Notes under the pieces: generated by a model
Seen by the model: the letters and a program-made list of their open reading frames with translations, nothing else
The model's database searches: none
What the model was told of the DNA's origin: nothing
Program-made: the position numbers and the translations under genes
Shown here: positions 46,916 to 56,517 of the stretch, piece after piece
Layout: each line of letters begins with the position of its first letter
How positions within the stretch are numbered: the first letter of the stretch is position 1
Assembly: GCF_022655595.1 (NCBI RefSeq)
Contig: NZ_CP093379.1
Span: 1,484,501 to 1,548,500, forward strand
DNA length: 64,000 nucleotides
Direction of reading: 5' to 3'
DNA from: Ignatzschineria rhizosphaerae
GTDB taxonomy: Bacteria; Pseudomonadota; Gammaproteobacteria; Cardiobacteriales; Wohlfahrtiimonadaceae

Positions 46916-47401
46916 TTAAGATTTATCAGCCATATAAGCAACAAAATCTCCAGTAAAACTAGTTGTCACTTCACTACCCACAACCACTTCTGTTTGAATT
47001 TCTAGGCGACCTTTACCAAATTTATTAAACATCTTTTCAAATTTTACCCAAGCTTTTTCATCCACACCGCGGCAAATTGCGATTCCATCTTCCTTCATCG
47101 GTTTAGGATATTGGATATTTGCTTGTTGAATCACTATATGAAGATTCTTCTCATGACCAAGTGCTTTTAGCTGAAGATGCAACCAGCTCCAACCCACTAA
47201 AAGTGCTGAAGTATAAAGGCTTCCTCCAAATCCTGTGTACATATGATTACGATTATTTTCAAGAGGAACATGGAGCTTTAATGTCTTCTCTTTCCATTCA
47301 ATAGGGATGACACCTAAAGATGCGCTAATAGGGATCTCTCTTGGTAACCACTGACTTAAGTATTCACATACCGCGCTTGAATCCTGATGATTAAGTTCCA
47401 T
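46916..47401 (-). CDS. Hotdog-fold thioesterase, YiiD C-terminal domain type
   Basis: The 161-residue protein corresponds to the thioesterase domain found at the C-terminus of YiiD (FabY/TesA-like putative acyl thioesterases). It shows the pattern ISASLGVIPIEWKEKTLKLHVPLENNRNHMYTGFGGSLYTSALLVGWSWL. It lacks the acetyltransferase half of YiiD. The substrate is an acyl thioester, with no closer evidence. It is a single gene divergent from the ahpD-like gene. Confidence 0.8.
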   Translation of the reverse strand: MELNHQDSSAVCEYLSQWLPREIPISASLGVIPIEWKEKTLKLHVPLENNRNHMYTGFGGSLYTSALLVGWSWLHLQLKALGHEKNLHIVIQQANIQYPKPMKEDGIAICRGVDEKAWVKFEKMFNKFGKGRLEIQTEVVVGSEVTTSFTGDFVAYMADKS

Positions 47402-47862
47402 CTCTTCTCCTCTTTATGATGTAAAACCTCTGGGTTATTTTATGGCTCATTGATCGCTAGGATGGGTTACCCCTAAGCAATCATTCCATCTTATAGATAG
47501 AGATGGAATATGGGTTTCCCACCACGAATCTTCAAGGGATAATAGAGCTTTATAAAAGCTTTTAATAAAGACCTTTTTAGCTTTACTTATCACTCTTATT
47601 AATAAATACCATAAGATTTATCGCCTCAACTGTGGTTAAATTAACTCATCGAAAGTCCGCAAAGAAACGAAAGGCATACGCTTAGAACTTTGCGATATGA
47701 CTTTCTCATAGTATTCAAAATATGCAACAATTCACCCATTGCCTGATTATGATACAGTCTAATTTCATTGATCATGCAGTTTGGTAATTTAAAATTTAAA
47801 TTCAAAATCATACTTGCCGCGAACCTCTCGTTCAAGGCAGATATCAGTAAGGAGATATTATA
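47402..47862 (+). other. Divergent intergenic region, thioesterase and ahpD-like genes
   Basis: The 461 bp contain an inverted repeat ATTCCATCT/AGATGGAAT (about 47485-47510) and an AGCTTT/AAAGCT stem near 47550, but no identified small RNA or known operator. No OxyR-type site was recognised. An open frame on the minus strand here is judged spurious. Confidence 0.4.
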
Positions 47863-48387
47863 ATGGCTATTGATACAATCAAAGATATGTTACCGGCTTA
47901 TGCAAAAGATATGCGTCTTAACTTCTCAACAGTATTAACGGAAGCAGGCGCGCCGGGCCTTACAGAGAAACAAATTGCAGCAATTGCTGTATCTGTTGCA
48001 CTTAGCACAAAATGCAAAGTACTCGTTGAGCAGATGGAAAAATTTGCACAAGACTTCTTAACAGAAGAAGAGTATCAAGGTGCTCAAATTGCAACGAGCA
48101 TCATGAGCATGAATAACATCTACTATCGTTTTACACACTTAGTATCTAACGATGAATATACAAAATTACCAGCACGCCTTCGTATGAACCAAATGGCAAA
48201 TCCTGGGATTGATAAAGTAACTTTCGAACTTGCTTCAATCGCTGTATCTGCTGTTAACGGTTGTGGTATGTGTGTTGACTCACATGAGAAGAACCTTCGT
48301 GAACTAGGAGTTTCTTCACAAGGCATTCAATCAGCTGTACGTATTGCGGCGGTACTCTTCTCAGTAAGTGTTTCTTTAGCAAACTAA
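47863..48387 (+). CDS. AhpD-like alkylhydroperoxidase/carboxymuconolactone decarboxylase family protein
   Basis: The 174-residue protein has the AhpD catalytic motif CGMCVDSHE (Cys134, Cys137, His141), at the same position as Mycobacterium AhpD within a few residues. It should reduce hydroperoxides using a thiol partner. An ideal AAGGAG ribosome site precedes the ATG. No ahpC is adjacent, so it may act with a distant peroxiredoxin. Tandem terminators close the gene, and the single-gene unit with strong signals suggests high expression. Confidence 0.88.
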   Translation: MAIDTIKDMLPAYAKDMRLNFSTVLTEAGAPGLTEKQIAAIAVSVALSTKCKVLVEQMEKFAQDFLTEEEYQGAQIATSIMSMNNIYYRFTHLVSNDEYTKLPARLRMNQMANPGIDKVTFELASIAVSAVNGCGMCVDSHEKNLRELGVSSQGIQSAVRIAAVLFSVSVSLAN

Positions 48388-48485
48388 TGTAGGTGCATTA
48401 CCTATTTAACAGCTCCATCTACTTAAAGAGTGTAATGCGCAAACTATTGAAATTATGATGATTTCATAACTGTGTCCTTAAGCAC

Positions 48486-48515
48486 TAGAAACTCTTTCCC
48501 CTTTATGAGTTTCTA
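48486..48515 (+). terminator. First terminator after the ahpD-like gene
   Basis: TAGAAACTC and GAGTTTCTA make a 9-bp stem with a 12-base loop, followed after AGTAC by six T. Confidence 0.55.
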
Positions 48516-48526
48516 AGTACTTTTTT

Positions 48527-48563
48527 ACTCCCTTAAGAAATTAATTCTTAAGGGAGTTTTTTT
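48527..48563. terminator. Second, strong bidirectional terminator
   Basis: ACTCCCTTAAGAA and TTCTTAAGGGAGT form a 13-bp perfect stem with a five-base loop, preceded by a T-run and followed by seven T. Confidence 0.85.
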
Positions 48564-49026
48564 ATGAGCAATAGTTATCGAGCTAAAACTTCCCTATCCA
48601 ATACTCTATTACTTAAACAATATTGCTTAAATACTATTTCCTTGACTCTCTCTATTTCTATCTATTTCTTTAAATCTAATTTAGAGATTTAATTTAGAGG
48701 ACTCGTTTTAAAGTATCCTTCATTAAGCATCCTTGAGATAATTCCAATGCGTCCCATTAAAATCTCAGGGAGAAACCACGTCACAATATTCTTTCTTCTT
48801 TTATCACTAAGAGATATGAGCCTCTTTTAAGCTTTAGAAAATAAATACAAAGTAATATTTTAGGACCTTGAAGATTTCTGAATAAAGCCCCTAAATTCGC
48901 TATACTGACCATCTATAAAGACGCAATAAATCTCCATTTAGGATTCAAATAAAATTAGCCTTCACCGCACCGCTAAATTGACCTAAATTTAACAAGGAGA
49001 TCAATAAAATATGAAGAGGATTGAAG
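48564..49026 (+). promoter_or_regulatory. Intergenic region upstream of proA with probable promoter
   Basis: The 460-bp AT-rich gap has a good -10 box TATACT at 48901-48906 about 120 bases before proA. The -35 is weak (TGAATA-like, 17 bases upstream). No other structure was recognised. Confidence 0.35.
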
Positions 49027-50289
49027 ATGTTAAATTATTGGCAAACTGTCGGAGAGAATGCACGTTGTGCCTCTGAGAAATTACGCCTTGCTGATTCTGG
49101 GAAGAAAAACGCACTCCTTGAAGCGCTCTATCAAGAAATTTTAGATCATCGAGATGCTATTAAAACAGAAAATACTAAAGATCTTGAAAATGCGAAATCT
49201 AAAAACTTTGATGCGGCATTTATTGACCGCTTAACTCTCAATGATGCTCGCATTACAGATATGGCAAATGGCGTCAAAGAGATGGTTTTACTCCCCGACC
49301 CTATCGGTGAAATCACCGATCTTAAAACCCGCCCTTCAGGCATTCAAGTCGGAAAAATGCGCGTACCGCTTGGGGTTATTGCCATTATTTATGAATCACG
49401 CCCTAATGTCACGATTGATGCCGCAGCGCTCTGCTTAAAATCTGGAAATGCCGCCGTTTTACGAGGCGGAAGTGAAGCTTTTTATACCAATCAATATTTA
49501 GCAACACTACTTGCTAATGCGCTAAAAAAAGTGGATCTGCCGGCAGAAGCTGTCCAAATTATTAATACGACAGATCGTGAGATTGTTGATCTCATGGTGA
49601 CATCACCACAATATATCGATGTGGTCATTCCTCGTGGTGGGAAATCTCTTGTGGAGAGAATTAATAATCAGGCAACTGTGCCCGTCATTAAACATCTCGA
49701 TGGCGTTTGTCACACTTATGTGGATATTGATGCCGATCTTACCAAAGCATATCATGTTGTAGATAATGCCAAAACACAGCGTTACGCACCTTGTAACACT
49801 ATGGAAACATTACTTCTTAATGAGAAGATTCTTAAAAAATTCCTACCTGAAATGGCAACTATTTTAGTAGAAAAAGGGGTTGAGATTCGGGCTTGTGAGA
49901 AATCCTTAGCGATTTTAAAAACTGAAAATATCCCCGCGATTATTGCCACAGAAGAAGATTGGCATGCAGAATATTTAGCACCAATATTAGCGGTTAAAGC
50001 CGTGAAAGATATGGATGAAGCAATCAATCATATCAATCACTACGGATCGCATCATACCGATGTGATTTTAACGGAGAACTATTCTAAAGCCATGCATTTC
50101 TTAAGAGCTGTTGACTCAGCTTGTGTCATGATCAATGCTTCATCGCGTTTTTGTGATGGCTTTGAATTTGGCTTAGGGGCAGAGATTGGCATCTCAACAG
50201 ATAAGATCCATGTTCGGGGGCCTGTTGGGCTTGAAGGATTAACTTCACAAAAATATATCGTTCTTGGCCATGGAGAAGGACGACAATAA
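49027..50289 (+). CDS. proA: Gamma-glutamyl phosphate reductase
   Basis: The enzyme of about 420 residues reduces gamma-glutamyl phosphate in proline synthesis, in the cytosol. Landmarks are [36 protein letters not shown] and the catalytic-cysteine segment [17 protein letters not shown], with [26 protein letters not shown] at the C-terminus. The ATG at 49027 with GAGG seven bases upstream is preferred to a TTG six bases earlier. proB is not adjacent, unlike in many relatives. Confidence 0.94.
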   Translation: MLNYWQTVGENARCASEKLRLADSGKKNALLEALYQEILDHRDAIKTENTKDLENAKSKNFDAAFIDRLTLNDARITDMANGVKEMVLLPDPIGEITDLKTRPSGIQVGKMRVPLGVIAIIYESRPNVTIDAAALCLKSGNAAVLRGGSEAFYTNQYLATLLANALKKVDLPAEAVQIINTTDREIVDLMVTSPQYIDVVIPRGGKSLVERINNQATVPVIKHLDGVCHTYVDIDADLTKAYHVVDNAKTQRYAPCNTMETLLLNEKILKKFLPEMATILVEKGVEIRACEKSLAILKTENIPAIIATEEDWHAEYLAPILAVKAVKDMDEAINHINHYGSHHTDVILTENYSKAMHFLRAVDSACVMINASSRFCDGFEFGLGAEIGISTDKIHVRGPVGLEGLTSQKYIVLGHGEGRQ

Positions 50290-50442
50290 ATTTTGAACAG
50301 CGTCGCAAAAAGAGCGTATTACTACTCTATAATAGAGCGATCAGAGAAACATTACGGCATGTTGCCATTTTTATGGGTATAATATGCCACTTTTTTAAAT
50401 AACTGATAAAATAGCATGGTATTTTGACTAGGAGTGAATAAC

Positions 50443-50775
50443 ATGACAGAAAAAGCAACACTTGAGAAGATCCATAGCCAAGTAACCGAGAATCCTGTAG
50501 TAATTTACATGAAAGGAAGCCCACAATTTCCTATGTGTGGATTCTCAAGCAGAGCTGCTCAAGCGCTTGCCGATACAGGCCTACCTTTCTCATTTGTAAA
50601 CGTGATGGATGATTCTCAAATTTTTGAACATCTTCCAAAATATGCAGATTGGCCAACATTCCCACAAATCTACATCGGTGGGGAATTAATCGGCGGCTGT
50701 GACATTGTTTTAGAATTAGCAGAGCGCAATAGCCTAAAACAGATGATGAATGATGCAATTGAAAACCAAGCATAA
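50443..50775 (+). CDS. grxD: Monothiol glutaredoxin, Grx4/GrxD type
   Basis: The 110-residue protein has the monothiol CGFS motif with Cys32, preceded by KGSPQFPM, and WPTFPQIYIGGELIGGCDI for glutathione binding. It carries and delivers Fe-S clusters. AGGAG eight bases before the ATG at 50443 decides the start over a GTG three codons earlier. It is a single gene closed by a terminator. Confidence 0.94.
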   Translation: MTEKATLEKIHSQVTENPVVIYMKGSPQFPMCGFSSRAAQALADTGLPFSFVNVMDDSQIFEHLPKYADWPTFPQIYIGGELIGGCDIVLELAERNSLKQMMNDAIENQA

Positions 50776-50808
50776 TCTGCCATAAAACCTTCATTTATCA
50801 TTCATTAC

Positions 50809-50835
50809 AAAAGGCCCATTCACTATGGGTCTTTT
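50809..50835 (+). terminator. Terminator after grxD
   Basis: AAAAGGCCCAT and ATGGGTCTTTT form an 11-bp stem with one G-T pair and a five-base loop. Its distal arm lies about 20 bases before the upp start codon. Confidence 0.7.
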
Positions 50836-50854
50836 GCTAACAAGGAGTCTAATT

Positions 50855-51490
50855 ATGAATGTCTTTGAGATAAAACACCCACTCGTTGCCCATAAAATCG
50901 GTAAAATGAGAAAAGCTGAAATCTCAACAAAAGATTTTAGAGAGCTTGCATCTGAGCTTGCACAACTACTTGCTTATGAAGCAACTAAAGATCTAGAAAC
51001 TGAAACACGAACCATTCAAGGATGGGCGGGCGATGTTGAAGTAGAACAGATTAAAGGTAAAAAAGTCACGATCGTCCCTATTTTAAGAGCCGGTATCGGT
51101 ATGCAACAAGGGGTTTTAGAGTTAATCCCTGGTGCTCGTGTTTCTGTCGTGGGTTTTGAAAGAGATCCTGAGACTTTAGAAGCAGTACCTTACTATCAAA
51201 AACTCACAACTCACATGGAAGATCGCACCGCATTAATTATCGATCCCATGCTTGCAACTGGTGGCACAGCAATTGCAGCAATCGATCTTTTAAAACAAGC
51301 GGGCTGTAAAAAAATTAAAGCCCTCTTTTTAGTGGCTGCGCCAGAAGGGATTGCAAAATTACATGCAAAACACCCTGATGTTGATATCTACACTGCCTCC
51401 GTTGATAACTGCCTAAATGAAGATGCTTATATTCTTCCAGGCCTTGGCGATGCCGGCGATAAAATTTTTGGAACTGTTGAAGAAGCATAA
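50855..51490 (+). CDS. upp: Uracil phosphoribosyltransferase
   Basis: The protein of about 211 residues makes UMP from uracil and PRPP. It shows [16 protein letters not shown] at the N-terminus, [22 protein letters not shown], the PRPP loop [10 protein letters not shown] and [12 protein letters not shown] at the C-terminus. The start MNVFEIKHP (50855), with AAGGAG seven bases upstream, fits the family. An in-frame ATG at 50825 lies inside the preceding terminator. No uraA permease gene follows. Confidence 0.95.
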   Translation: MNVFEIKHPLVAHKIGKMRKAEISTKDFRELASELAQLLAYEATKDLETETRTIQGWAGDVEVEQIKGKKVTIVPILRAGIGMQQGVLELIPGARVSVVGFERDPETLEAVPYYQKLTTHMEDRTALIIDPMLATGGTAIAAIDLLKQAGCKKIKALFLVAAPEGIAKLHAKHPDVDIYTASVDNCLNEDAYILPGLGDAGDKIFGTVEEA

Positions 51491-51517
51491 TGTAACTTCA
51501 TCATCATAATTGACATT

Positions 51518-51570
51518 GAGCTCCTTGCAATGATTTTTTATTAAAATCATTTCTAGGGCTCTTTTGTTTT
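51518..51570 (+). terminator. Terminator after upp
   Basis: An outer GAGCtCc/GgGCTC stem encloses a perfect AATGATTTT/AAAATCATT stem, followed by TTTTGTTTTT. The rest of the 368-bp gap up to slt is AT-rich with nothing recognised. Confidence 0.7.
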
Positions 51571-51858
51571 TACACTTTTAAGAAATTTTTAATGATTTAT
51601 TGCAAAAAGTGTACAGAAACAACTCATTTTATAGATTAGTATTTCAATAGAGATTTAGCGCATTACCATTCATCAAGTGAAAAAAAATGACTAAAAAATC
51701 TTTAGGATTGTGACTATATCTTTCCAATTTAATCTATTTAAAAGATAATAGATTATCAATAAATATGATACGGTATTTATAATTAAGTACCTATATTTAA
51801 AAACAAGTTATTACAATAAACTTCTACTTTCAGATTTGCATTGTAAAGAGACCCTATT

Positions 51859-53790
51859 ATGATTCTTTTTTTGAATAAAATGCCTCTAAAGCCCCTTTCG
51901 ATACTATTGGGCACACTTCTTACACTATCGCAGATAACGATTGCGTCTGAAGCCAATGAACAACAATGGTTTCAAATCGGAAAACAAGCAATTATCAAAA
52001 AAGATTGGGAAACCTATCAATCTTCACGAGAAAAACTCCTTGATTCAAGCCTTCTACCCTACCTTGAGTTTTACTACTATCAAGAACGTATTGAAGAGAG
52101 TGATCCACAAGAGGTTTTAGAGTTTGCTGATAAATATGCCAATGAGCCCTTTGCCAACACCTTAAAGATTGTACTTTTTAAAGATCGAGAGCGTAAAAAG
52201 AATTTTCAATTCATCCTTGATAATGCTCAGTTTGCCAACACCCTTGGCTTAAAATGTTATCTCTATAATGCTCAATATCAACAATCAACGCTCGATCTTG
52301 CTGAATTTCAAAAATCTTGGGAAAATAACCTACAACTCCCTTCAGGTTGCAGCACTGTGGAAGAGTTTTGGCTAGCTAATAATAAAGATCTCTCCTTAAT
52401 TATTAAAAAGATTGATGAACTACTACTGATAGGTAGAACCGCAAGAGCCAAGCAATTAATAACCTCTTTGCCGCAAGAGCAACAAACCTATTATAACTAC
52501 TTTATCGACCTACTGAATAACCCTAGCAATTTGTTAGAAGTGTCGACCTTTTATCCAGAAGGCAAAGCACTTTATGCAAAAGTATTGCAAAAATGGTCAA
52601 GCCAAAACTCTTTACAAGCCGGCAAAGGCCTTAATTTTGCAAAGCAGAAAGATCTTTTAACAAAAGAAGATTACATCACACTTCGAAATCGTATTGCCGT
52701 TTTTCAAGCAGGGAGAAATGATGTTGTTGCACCGCTTGAAAAAATCCTCGCCATTCCTGCTGATGAAAGAGATGATCAAGTCATTCAATGGGGCTTTAGG
52801 CTTGCGGCAAAACGGGGAGATTATCCTGTTGCGCTAGCGCTTTTATCGGGACTCTCAGAAAGTGCATTACAAGAAGATGTCTGGCGTTATTGGTTAGGCA
52901 GAACTTATGCAGAAGTAGGCGATCAGGAGCAAGCTAAACACTATTATGAGCTTATTCAAAATGAGCCCTCTTTTTACGGCTTCTTAGCCGCTGATGCGCT
53001 GCAACACAATTACGATGGCATCACCAATATTGCCAATGAACAGGGAAATTTATTTACCAATGGCCTTAATGCTAGATTCTCCATGGGATTATTATTAGCA
53101 AAAGTCAATGAAGAGTACTTTAGCCGCGTTAAATGGCGTGAAGCACTCAACAATAGTAGTAAAGCCGATCAGGAGGCTGGGAGTATCGCCGCATTTGATG
53201 AAGGCTTTTATAACTTAAGCTTACAAGCAGCCGCAAGAGCAAGAGCGGCGGGTGGCTTACCTTACCGTTACCCTAGTGCATACGTTCCTATCATCGAGCA
53301 ATATAGCGATGATTTCATTACAAAACCGATTGTTTTAGGCTTAATTCGCCAAGAGAGCCTATTTCATGAAAAAGCTAAATCTCCTGCTAGCGCCCATGGT
53401 TTAATGCAATTACTGATTCCCACTGCTGAAAAAATGTCCTCAACCCTCAATGAGAGTGAGCGAGAATCGCTTTATGAGCCAGATGCCAATATTCGCTATG
53501 GCGTCACTTATCTTCGTTATTTACAAGAGAGTGTTGGCAGCTGTATTCCTTATATTTTAGCAAGCTATAATGCCGGTCCTCACAATGTGAAGAAATGGCT
53601 TCCTAGCGAAGCTGATAGTGATATTGATATTGCGCTTTGGATCGAAACAATTCCCTTTTATGAAACTCGAGGCTATGTCAAAAATGTGCTTAGTAATGCG
53701 GTGATCTATCACACATTAAATAAAGAGCCTAAACGCTTATCAGAGTACCTCAATTGTAGAGTGCCTCAAGATAATATTGCTCAGCAATAA
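51859..53790 (+). CDS. slt: Soluble lytic murein transglycosylase
   Basis: The 643-residue periplasmic enzyme matches the length of E. coli Slt70. It has a signal peptide (about 1-30), a long superhelical alpha domain and a C-terminal SLT domain. The catalytic Glu499 lies in LIRQESLFHEKAKSPASAHG, followed by LMQLLIPTA and ILASYNAGPHNVKKW. It cleaves peptidoglycan to 1,6-anhydromuropeptides. It is monocistronic with its own terminator. Confidence 0.93.
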   Translation: MILFLNKMPLKPLSILLGTLLTLSQITIASEANEQQWFQIGKQAIIKKDWETYQSSREKLLDSSLLPYLEFYYYQERIEESDPQEVLEFADKYANEPFANTLKIVLFKDRERKKNFQFILDNAQFANTLGLKCYLYNAQYQQSTLDLAEFQKSWENNLQLPSGCSTVEEFWLANNKDLSLIIKKIDELLLIGRTARAKQLITSLPQEQQTYYNYFIDLLNNPSNLLEVSTFYPEGKALYAKVLQKWSSQNSLQAGKGLNFAKQKDLLTKEDYITLRNRIAVFQAGRNDVVAPLEKILAIPADERDDQVIQWGFRLAAKRGDYPVALALLSGLSESALQEDVWRYWLGRTYAEVGDQEQAKHYYELIQNEPSFYGFLAADALQHNYDGITNIANEQGNLFTNGLNARFSMGLLLAKVNEEYFSRVKWREALNNSSKADQEAGSIAAFDEGFYNLSLQAAARARAAGGLPYRYPSAYVPIIEQYSDDFITKPIVLGLIRQESLFHEKAKSPASAHGLMQLLIPTAEKMSSTLNESERESLYEPDANIRYGVTYLRYLQESVGSCIPYILASYNAGPHNVKKWLPSEADSDIDIALWIETIPFYETRGYVKNVLSNAVIYHTLNKEPKRLSEYLNCRVPQDNIAQQ

Positions 53791-53837
53791 AAGCCTCTAT
53801 CTTCACGCTATAGATAATAGATAACGCTTAAATCTGT

Positions 53838-53871
53838 CATCGTATTAATGATATAATGCGATGACTTTTTT
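53838..53871 (+). terminator. Terminator after slt
   Basis: CATCGTATTA and TAATGCGATG pair with one mismatch around a six-base loop, followed by ACTTTTTT. Confidence 0.7.
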
Positions 53872-53908
53872 ATGAAAGTATTATCCATTACTACTTTCCA
53901 ACATAGAT

Positions 53909-53933
53909 CATCAAAGAGCTTCCCTCTTTGATG
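53909..53933 (+). other. Leader hairpin before the DUF2726 gene
   Basis: CATCAAAGAG and CTCTTTGATG form a perfect 10-bp stem with loop CTTCC. It ends about 20 bases before the ATG, touching the only GAGG ribosome-site candidate. It could limit translation or protect the 5' end. Confidence 0.45.
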
Positions 53934-53952
53934 AGGAACTTGAGCTTATACT

Positions 53953-54498
53953 ATGCTTTTTAAACTGCTTTTTATTGTCCTTATTTTTTTAGGTTTTTTT
54001 CTCTTCCTTCGTTGGAAATTTATGCCTAAAAAAACCATTATTGAAGATAGGCCAACGCCGGCTTCTTGGTATCAATCTGTATCAGGGCTCTTTACTCCAG
54101 CCGAACAGTTATTTCTCTCAAGCTTAGAGATTGCACTTGATGGCGTACCTGTAAAGATCTATGGAAAAGTGCGCATTGCCGATATTATTAAAGTAAGACC
54201 GGGGCTTGAAAGAGGCGATTATTCCGGCGCTTTTAGTAAAATCCGCTCTAAACATGTGGATTTTGTCCTTGCTCATCCTTTAACAACCGCCCCCCTTTTA
54301 GTGATTGAGCTTGATGATAGCACCCATGATCAACATGAACGAAAAGTTCGTGATGCCTTTGTCGATGAAGCAATGTACCAAGCGAAAATTCCCATTTTGC
54401 ATGTTCCCCTTCGTAAACGCTATCATGAACAAAATCTTCGAGCGCAGATTGTCGATATCTTAAGAGAGAATCATGATTATCGCTTCCAAGATATGTAA
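53953..54498 (+). CDS. DUF2726 protein with N-terminal membrane anchor
   Basis: The 181-residue protein has one membrane helix (about 2-20) and a cytosolic domain of the DUF2726 type, a restriction-endonuclease-like fold. The segment SKHVDFVLAHPLTTAPLLVIELDDSTHD gives the typical D...ELD-type acidic pair, followed by RDAFVDEAMYQAKIPILHVPL. A nuclease role is possible but not shown. The next gene encodes a GIY-YIG nuclease domain 11 bp away, so the two are probably co-transcribed. Confidence 0.8.
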   Translation: MLFKLLFIVLIFLGFFLFLRWKFMPKKTIIEDRPTPASWYQSVSGLFTPAEQLFLSSLEIALDGVPVKIYGKVRIADIIKVRPGLERGDYSGAFSKIRSKHVDFVLAHPLTTAPLLVIELDDSTHDQHERKVRDAFVDEAMYQAKIPILHVPLRKRYHEQNLRAQIVDILRENHDYRFQDM

Positions 54499-54509
54499 TC
54501 TTATTCTTA

Positions 54510-54788
54510 ATGACTGATCTAACTGCTGAAAAACACTTTTTCTATGTCCTTCAATGCCAAGATAATACCTTTTATGCAGGTTATACCATTGATCTTGAAA
54601 GAAGACTTCTAGAGCATAATGAAGGCAATGGCGCTAAATACACAAAGCCTCAAAAACGCCGTCCTGTTATCATGATTCATACAGAATCTTTTGTGACAAG
54701 AAGTGAAGCAATGAAGCAAGAGTATGCTTTTAAACAACTCACACGAAAACAAAAAGAGCAATATTTACAAGATCACTCTATTCCTTAG
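54510..54788 (+). CDS. GIY-YIG nuclease superfamily protein
   Basis: The 92-residue protein is a single UvrC-N-like GIY-YIG domain of the YhbQ type. It carries FFYVLQCQDNTFYAGYTID (the GIY and YIG strands appear as YVL and YAG), then LERRLLEHNEGNGAKYTK with the catalytic arginine region, and SEAMKQEYAFKQLTRKQKEQYL. YhbQ-like proteins have been linked to DNA cleavage, but their role is open. It follows the DUF2726 gene closely. Confidence 0.87.
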   Translation: MTDLTAEKHFFYVLQCQDNTFYAGYTIDLERRLLEHNEGNGAKYTKPQKRRPVIMIHTESFVTRSEAMKQEYAFKQLTRKQKEQYLQDHSIP

Positions 54789-54837
54789 TCTATTTTCCCC
54801 TTTTCCATTCCCTGCTTTCCATTTCTTGAGCTTATAA

Positions 54838-54864
54838 AAAACACGAGGGATATCTCGTGCTTTT
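54838..54864. terminator. Bidirectional terminator in convergent gap
   Basis: AAAACACGAG and CTCGTGCTTTT form the stem with a six-base loop. It separates the GIY-YIG gene from the convergent saccharopine-dehydrogenase-like gene. Confidence 0.75.
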
Positions 54865-54937
54865 GTAATATAACTCATACTTGTAATCACCTAAAGTCCG
54901 GTACTCATCACACAACAATAAGACTTTAAAACCAAAA

Positions 54938-56095
54938 CTAAATAATCTGCGCTTCTATCTTTTCTGTAAAATAGACTCGATTTCCCACCGCAGATAATAC
55001 TTCCCTTGCCACTCTTTCTGCTTGGTTAATGGCAATCTCTGGTGGAATTAAGCCTTTTGCCGTAATCTTCCCATTTAATGCTTCACTAATTGCAGCAGCC
55101 GCTGCATAAGGTGTTGGGTCTCCGGCATCATTAGTACCATGATATTCAATAATCACCGTACAGGATTGTCCTAACTTCTCTCCTTTAGCAATTACTTGAA
55201 ACATCGTCTTATTACTCATCGCTTCATCTTGCAAAGAGAGCGATGCGATTCCAATATTGCTTCCCATAAATCGCGCTAAATATTGTCGTGGCGCTAAAGG
55301 AAGAGACTCTGAAACTTCAAAAGCGCTCAAACCTAAGCGGTTGAATGATTGCCAAATCTCATTCCCCTCATCTTGTCGCCAGCGAAAACGGATTGAGGCA
55401 TTCTTCACATCTTCTAAAAAAATGCCTAAAGTCACTCCTTCAGGATGCCCCATATAACCAATCTGATAACGACCATTTTCTTCTTTAAAGGTAAACTCTT
55501 TCTGACCTGACCATGCAGGAAAATATTGCACCTTGCCTCCCACATATTGGGGTACATCACCAGACATTGAGTGAAGCATGTGATCATTAACGGTCATTCC
55601 CATTGTCGGCACATAAGCAATAACGCTCGCAATCTCAATATCATAGGTGGTATCTAGCAGATCATATGCCCATTTAGCAACTAAATTAGAGATTCCTGGC
55701 GAAAACCCCATGCCAAATAATGCAAAAACCTCTGCATCTTTAGCCGCTTGATTTAGCGCCATATCTTGTGCAAGCGAAACGGTCACATCATACTCATCAC
55801 AGACATCAATATAGTTGATCCCGCATTCTATCACCGTTTTTATGATCCTTAAGCCATAGCGATAAAAAGGACCTACCGCATTAAAGACTAAATCAGCCCC
55901 TTTGATCGCTGTTTTAATGCTCTCTTTATCACTAGCATCAAAAGCTATTGCGCTTCCCTTTAATGCATCTGCTACTATTTTTGCCCGCTCCAAATTAATA
56001 TCTGCAATAACGATCTTTATATCGGCAAACTTCGCCCTTACTAATTGCGCTGTTTCTGTTGCGATATTTCCCGCCCCTAAAATAACCAACTTCAT
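54938..56095 (-). CDS. Saccharopine dehydrogenase-like NAD(P)-dependent oxidoreductase
   Basis: The protein of about 385 residues begins with a Rossmann motif KLVILGAGNIATETAQLV. The conserved GADLVFNAVGPFYRYGLRI, ECGINYIDVCDEY and FGMGFSPGISNLVAKWA are typical of the saccharopine-dehydrogenase family. The start at 56095 (MKLVILGAG) has GGAGG in front. An ATG four codons earlier is also possible. Members act on amino-acid adducts. The actual substrate is unknown and no lysine or polyamine gene is adjacent. Confidence 0.82.
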   Translation of the reverse strand: MKLVILGAGNIATETAQLVRAKFADIKIVIADINLERAKIVADALKGSAIAFDASDKESIKTAIKGADLVFNAVGPFYRYGLRIIKTVIECGINYIDVCDEYDVTVSLAQDMALNQAAKDAEVFALFGMGFSPGISNLVAKWAYDLLDTTYDIEIASVIAYVPTMGMTVNDHMLHSMSGDVPQYVGGKVQYFPAWSGQKEFTFKEENGRYQIGYMGHPEGVTLGIFLEDVKNASIRFRWRQDEGNEIWQSFNRLGLSAFEVSESLPLAPRQYLARFMGSNIGIASLSLQDEAMSNKTMFQVIAKGEKLGQSCTVIIEYHGTNDAGDPTPYAAAAAISEALNGKITAKGLIPPEIAINQAERVAREVLSAVGNRVYFTEKIEAQII

Positions 56096-56517
56096 AACCC
56101 CTCCCATTAACCAGACAATTAAGCTACTGATTTAATAACAAAATAAGGAATAATCATCTATTACCCCTTATCTCATGCTCAAAGGATTAGCACAATGGCA
56201 AATCAAAAACCGCTTGATTTCCATCAAGATAATACGCTTAATACCGATCAATAGGCATCATAACCCCTGCTTTACTAATGAATTTAAATAAATAAAGCGA
56301 ATCTTAGAAACACCATTTAATCTATGCTATTTACTACAGTTTTTTCTTGCGTCAAATATTATTACAAGAACCTTCGTAGTAACTTTAAAGCACTCAAATA
56401 TCAAAAGATGAAGGAATCGATAAAGCAACGGGGCTGAATATCTGTAATTCAGAGAATCTTGTTGTAGAATAAATAAGGTTAAATATTCAATCTTCATATC
56501 ATAAAGAGGATTTCCAG
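56096..56517 (+). other. Divergent intergenic region before cinA
   Basis: The 420-bp AT-rich gap between divergent genes contains a TTGATTTCCATCAA inverted repeat near 56216-56230 and the ribosome site for cinA. No clear promoter was recognised. Confidence 0.4.

Noticed and set aside
47641-47835. 64-codon minus-strand frame upstream of the ahpD-like gene
   Set aside because: Its only initiation codon near the start is TTG without a ribosome site. It lies over the promoter and leader of the ahpD-like gene.
48564-48692. 42-codon frame right after the strong terminator, with AAGGGAG before it
   Set aside because: The apparent ribosome site is the terminator arm itself, and the peptide shows no recognisable pattern.
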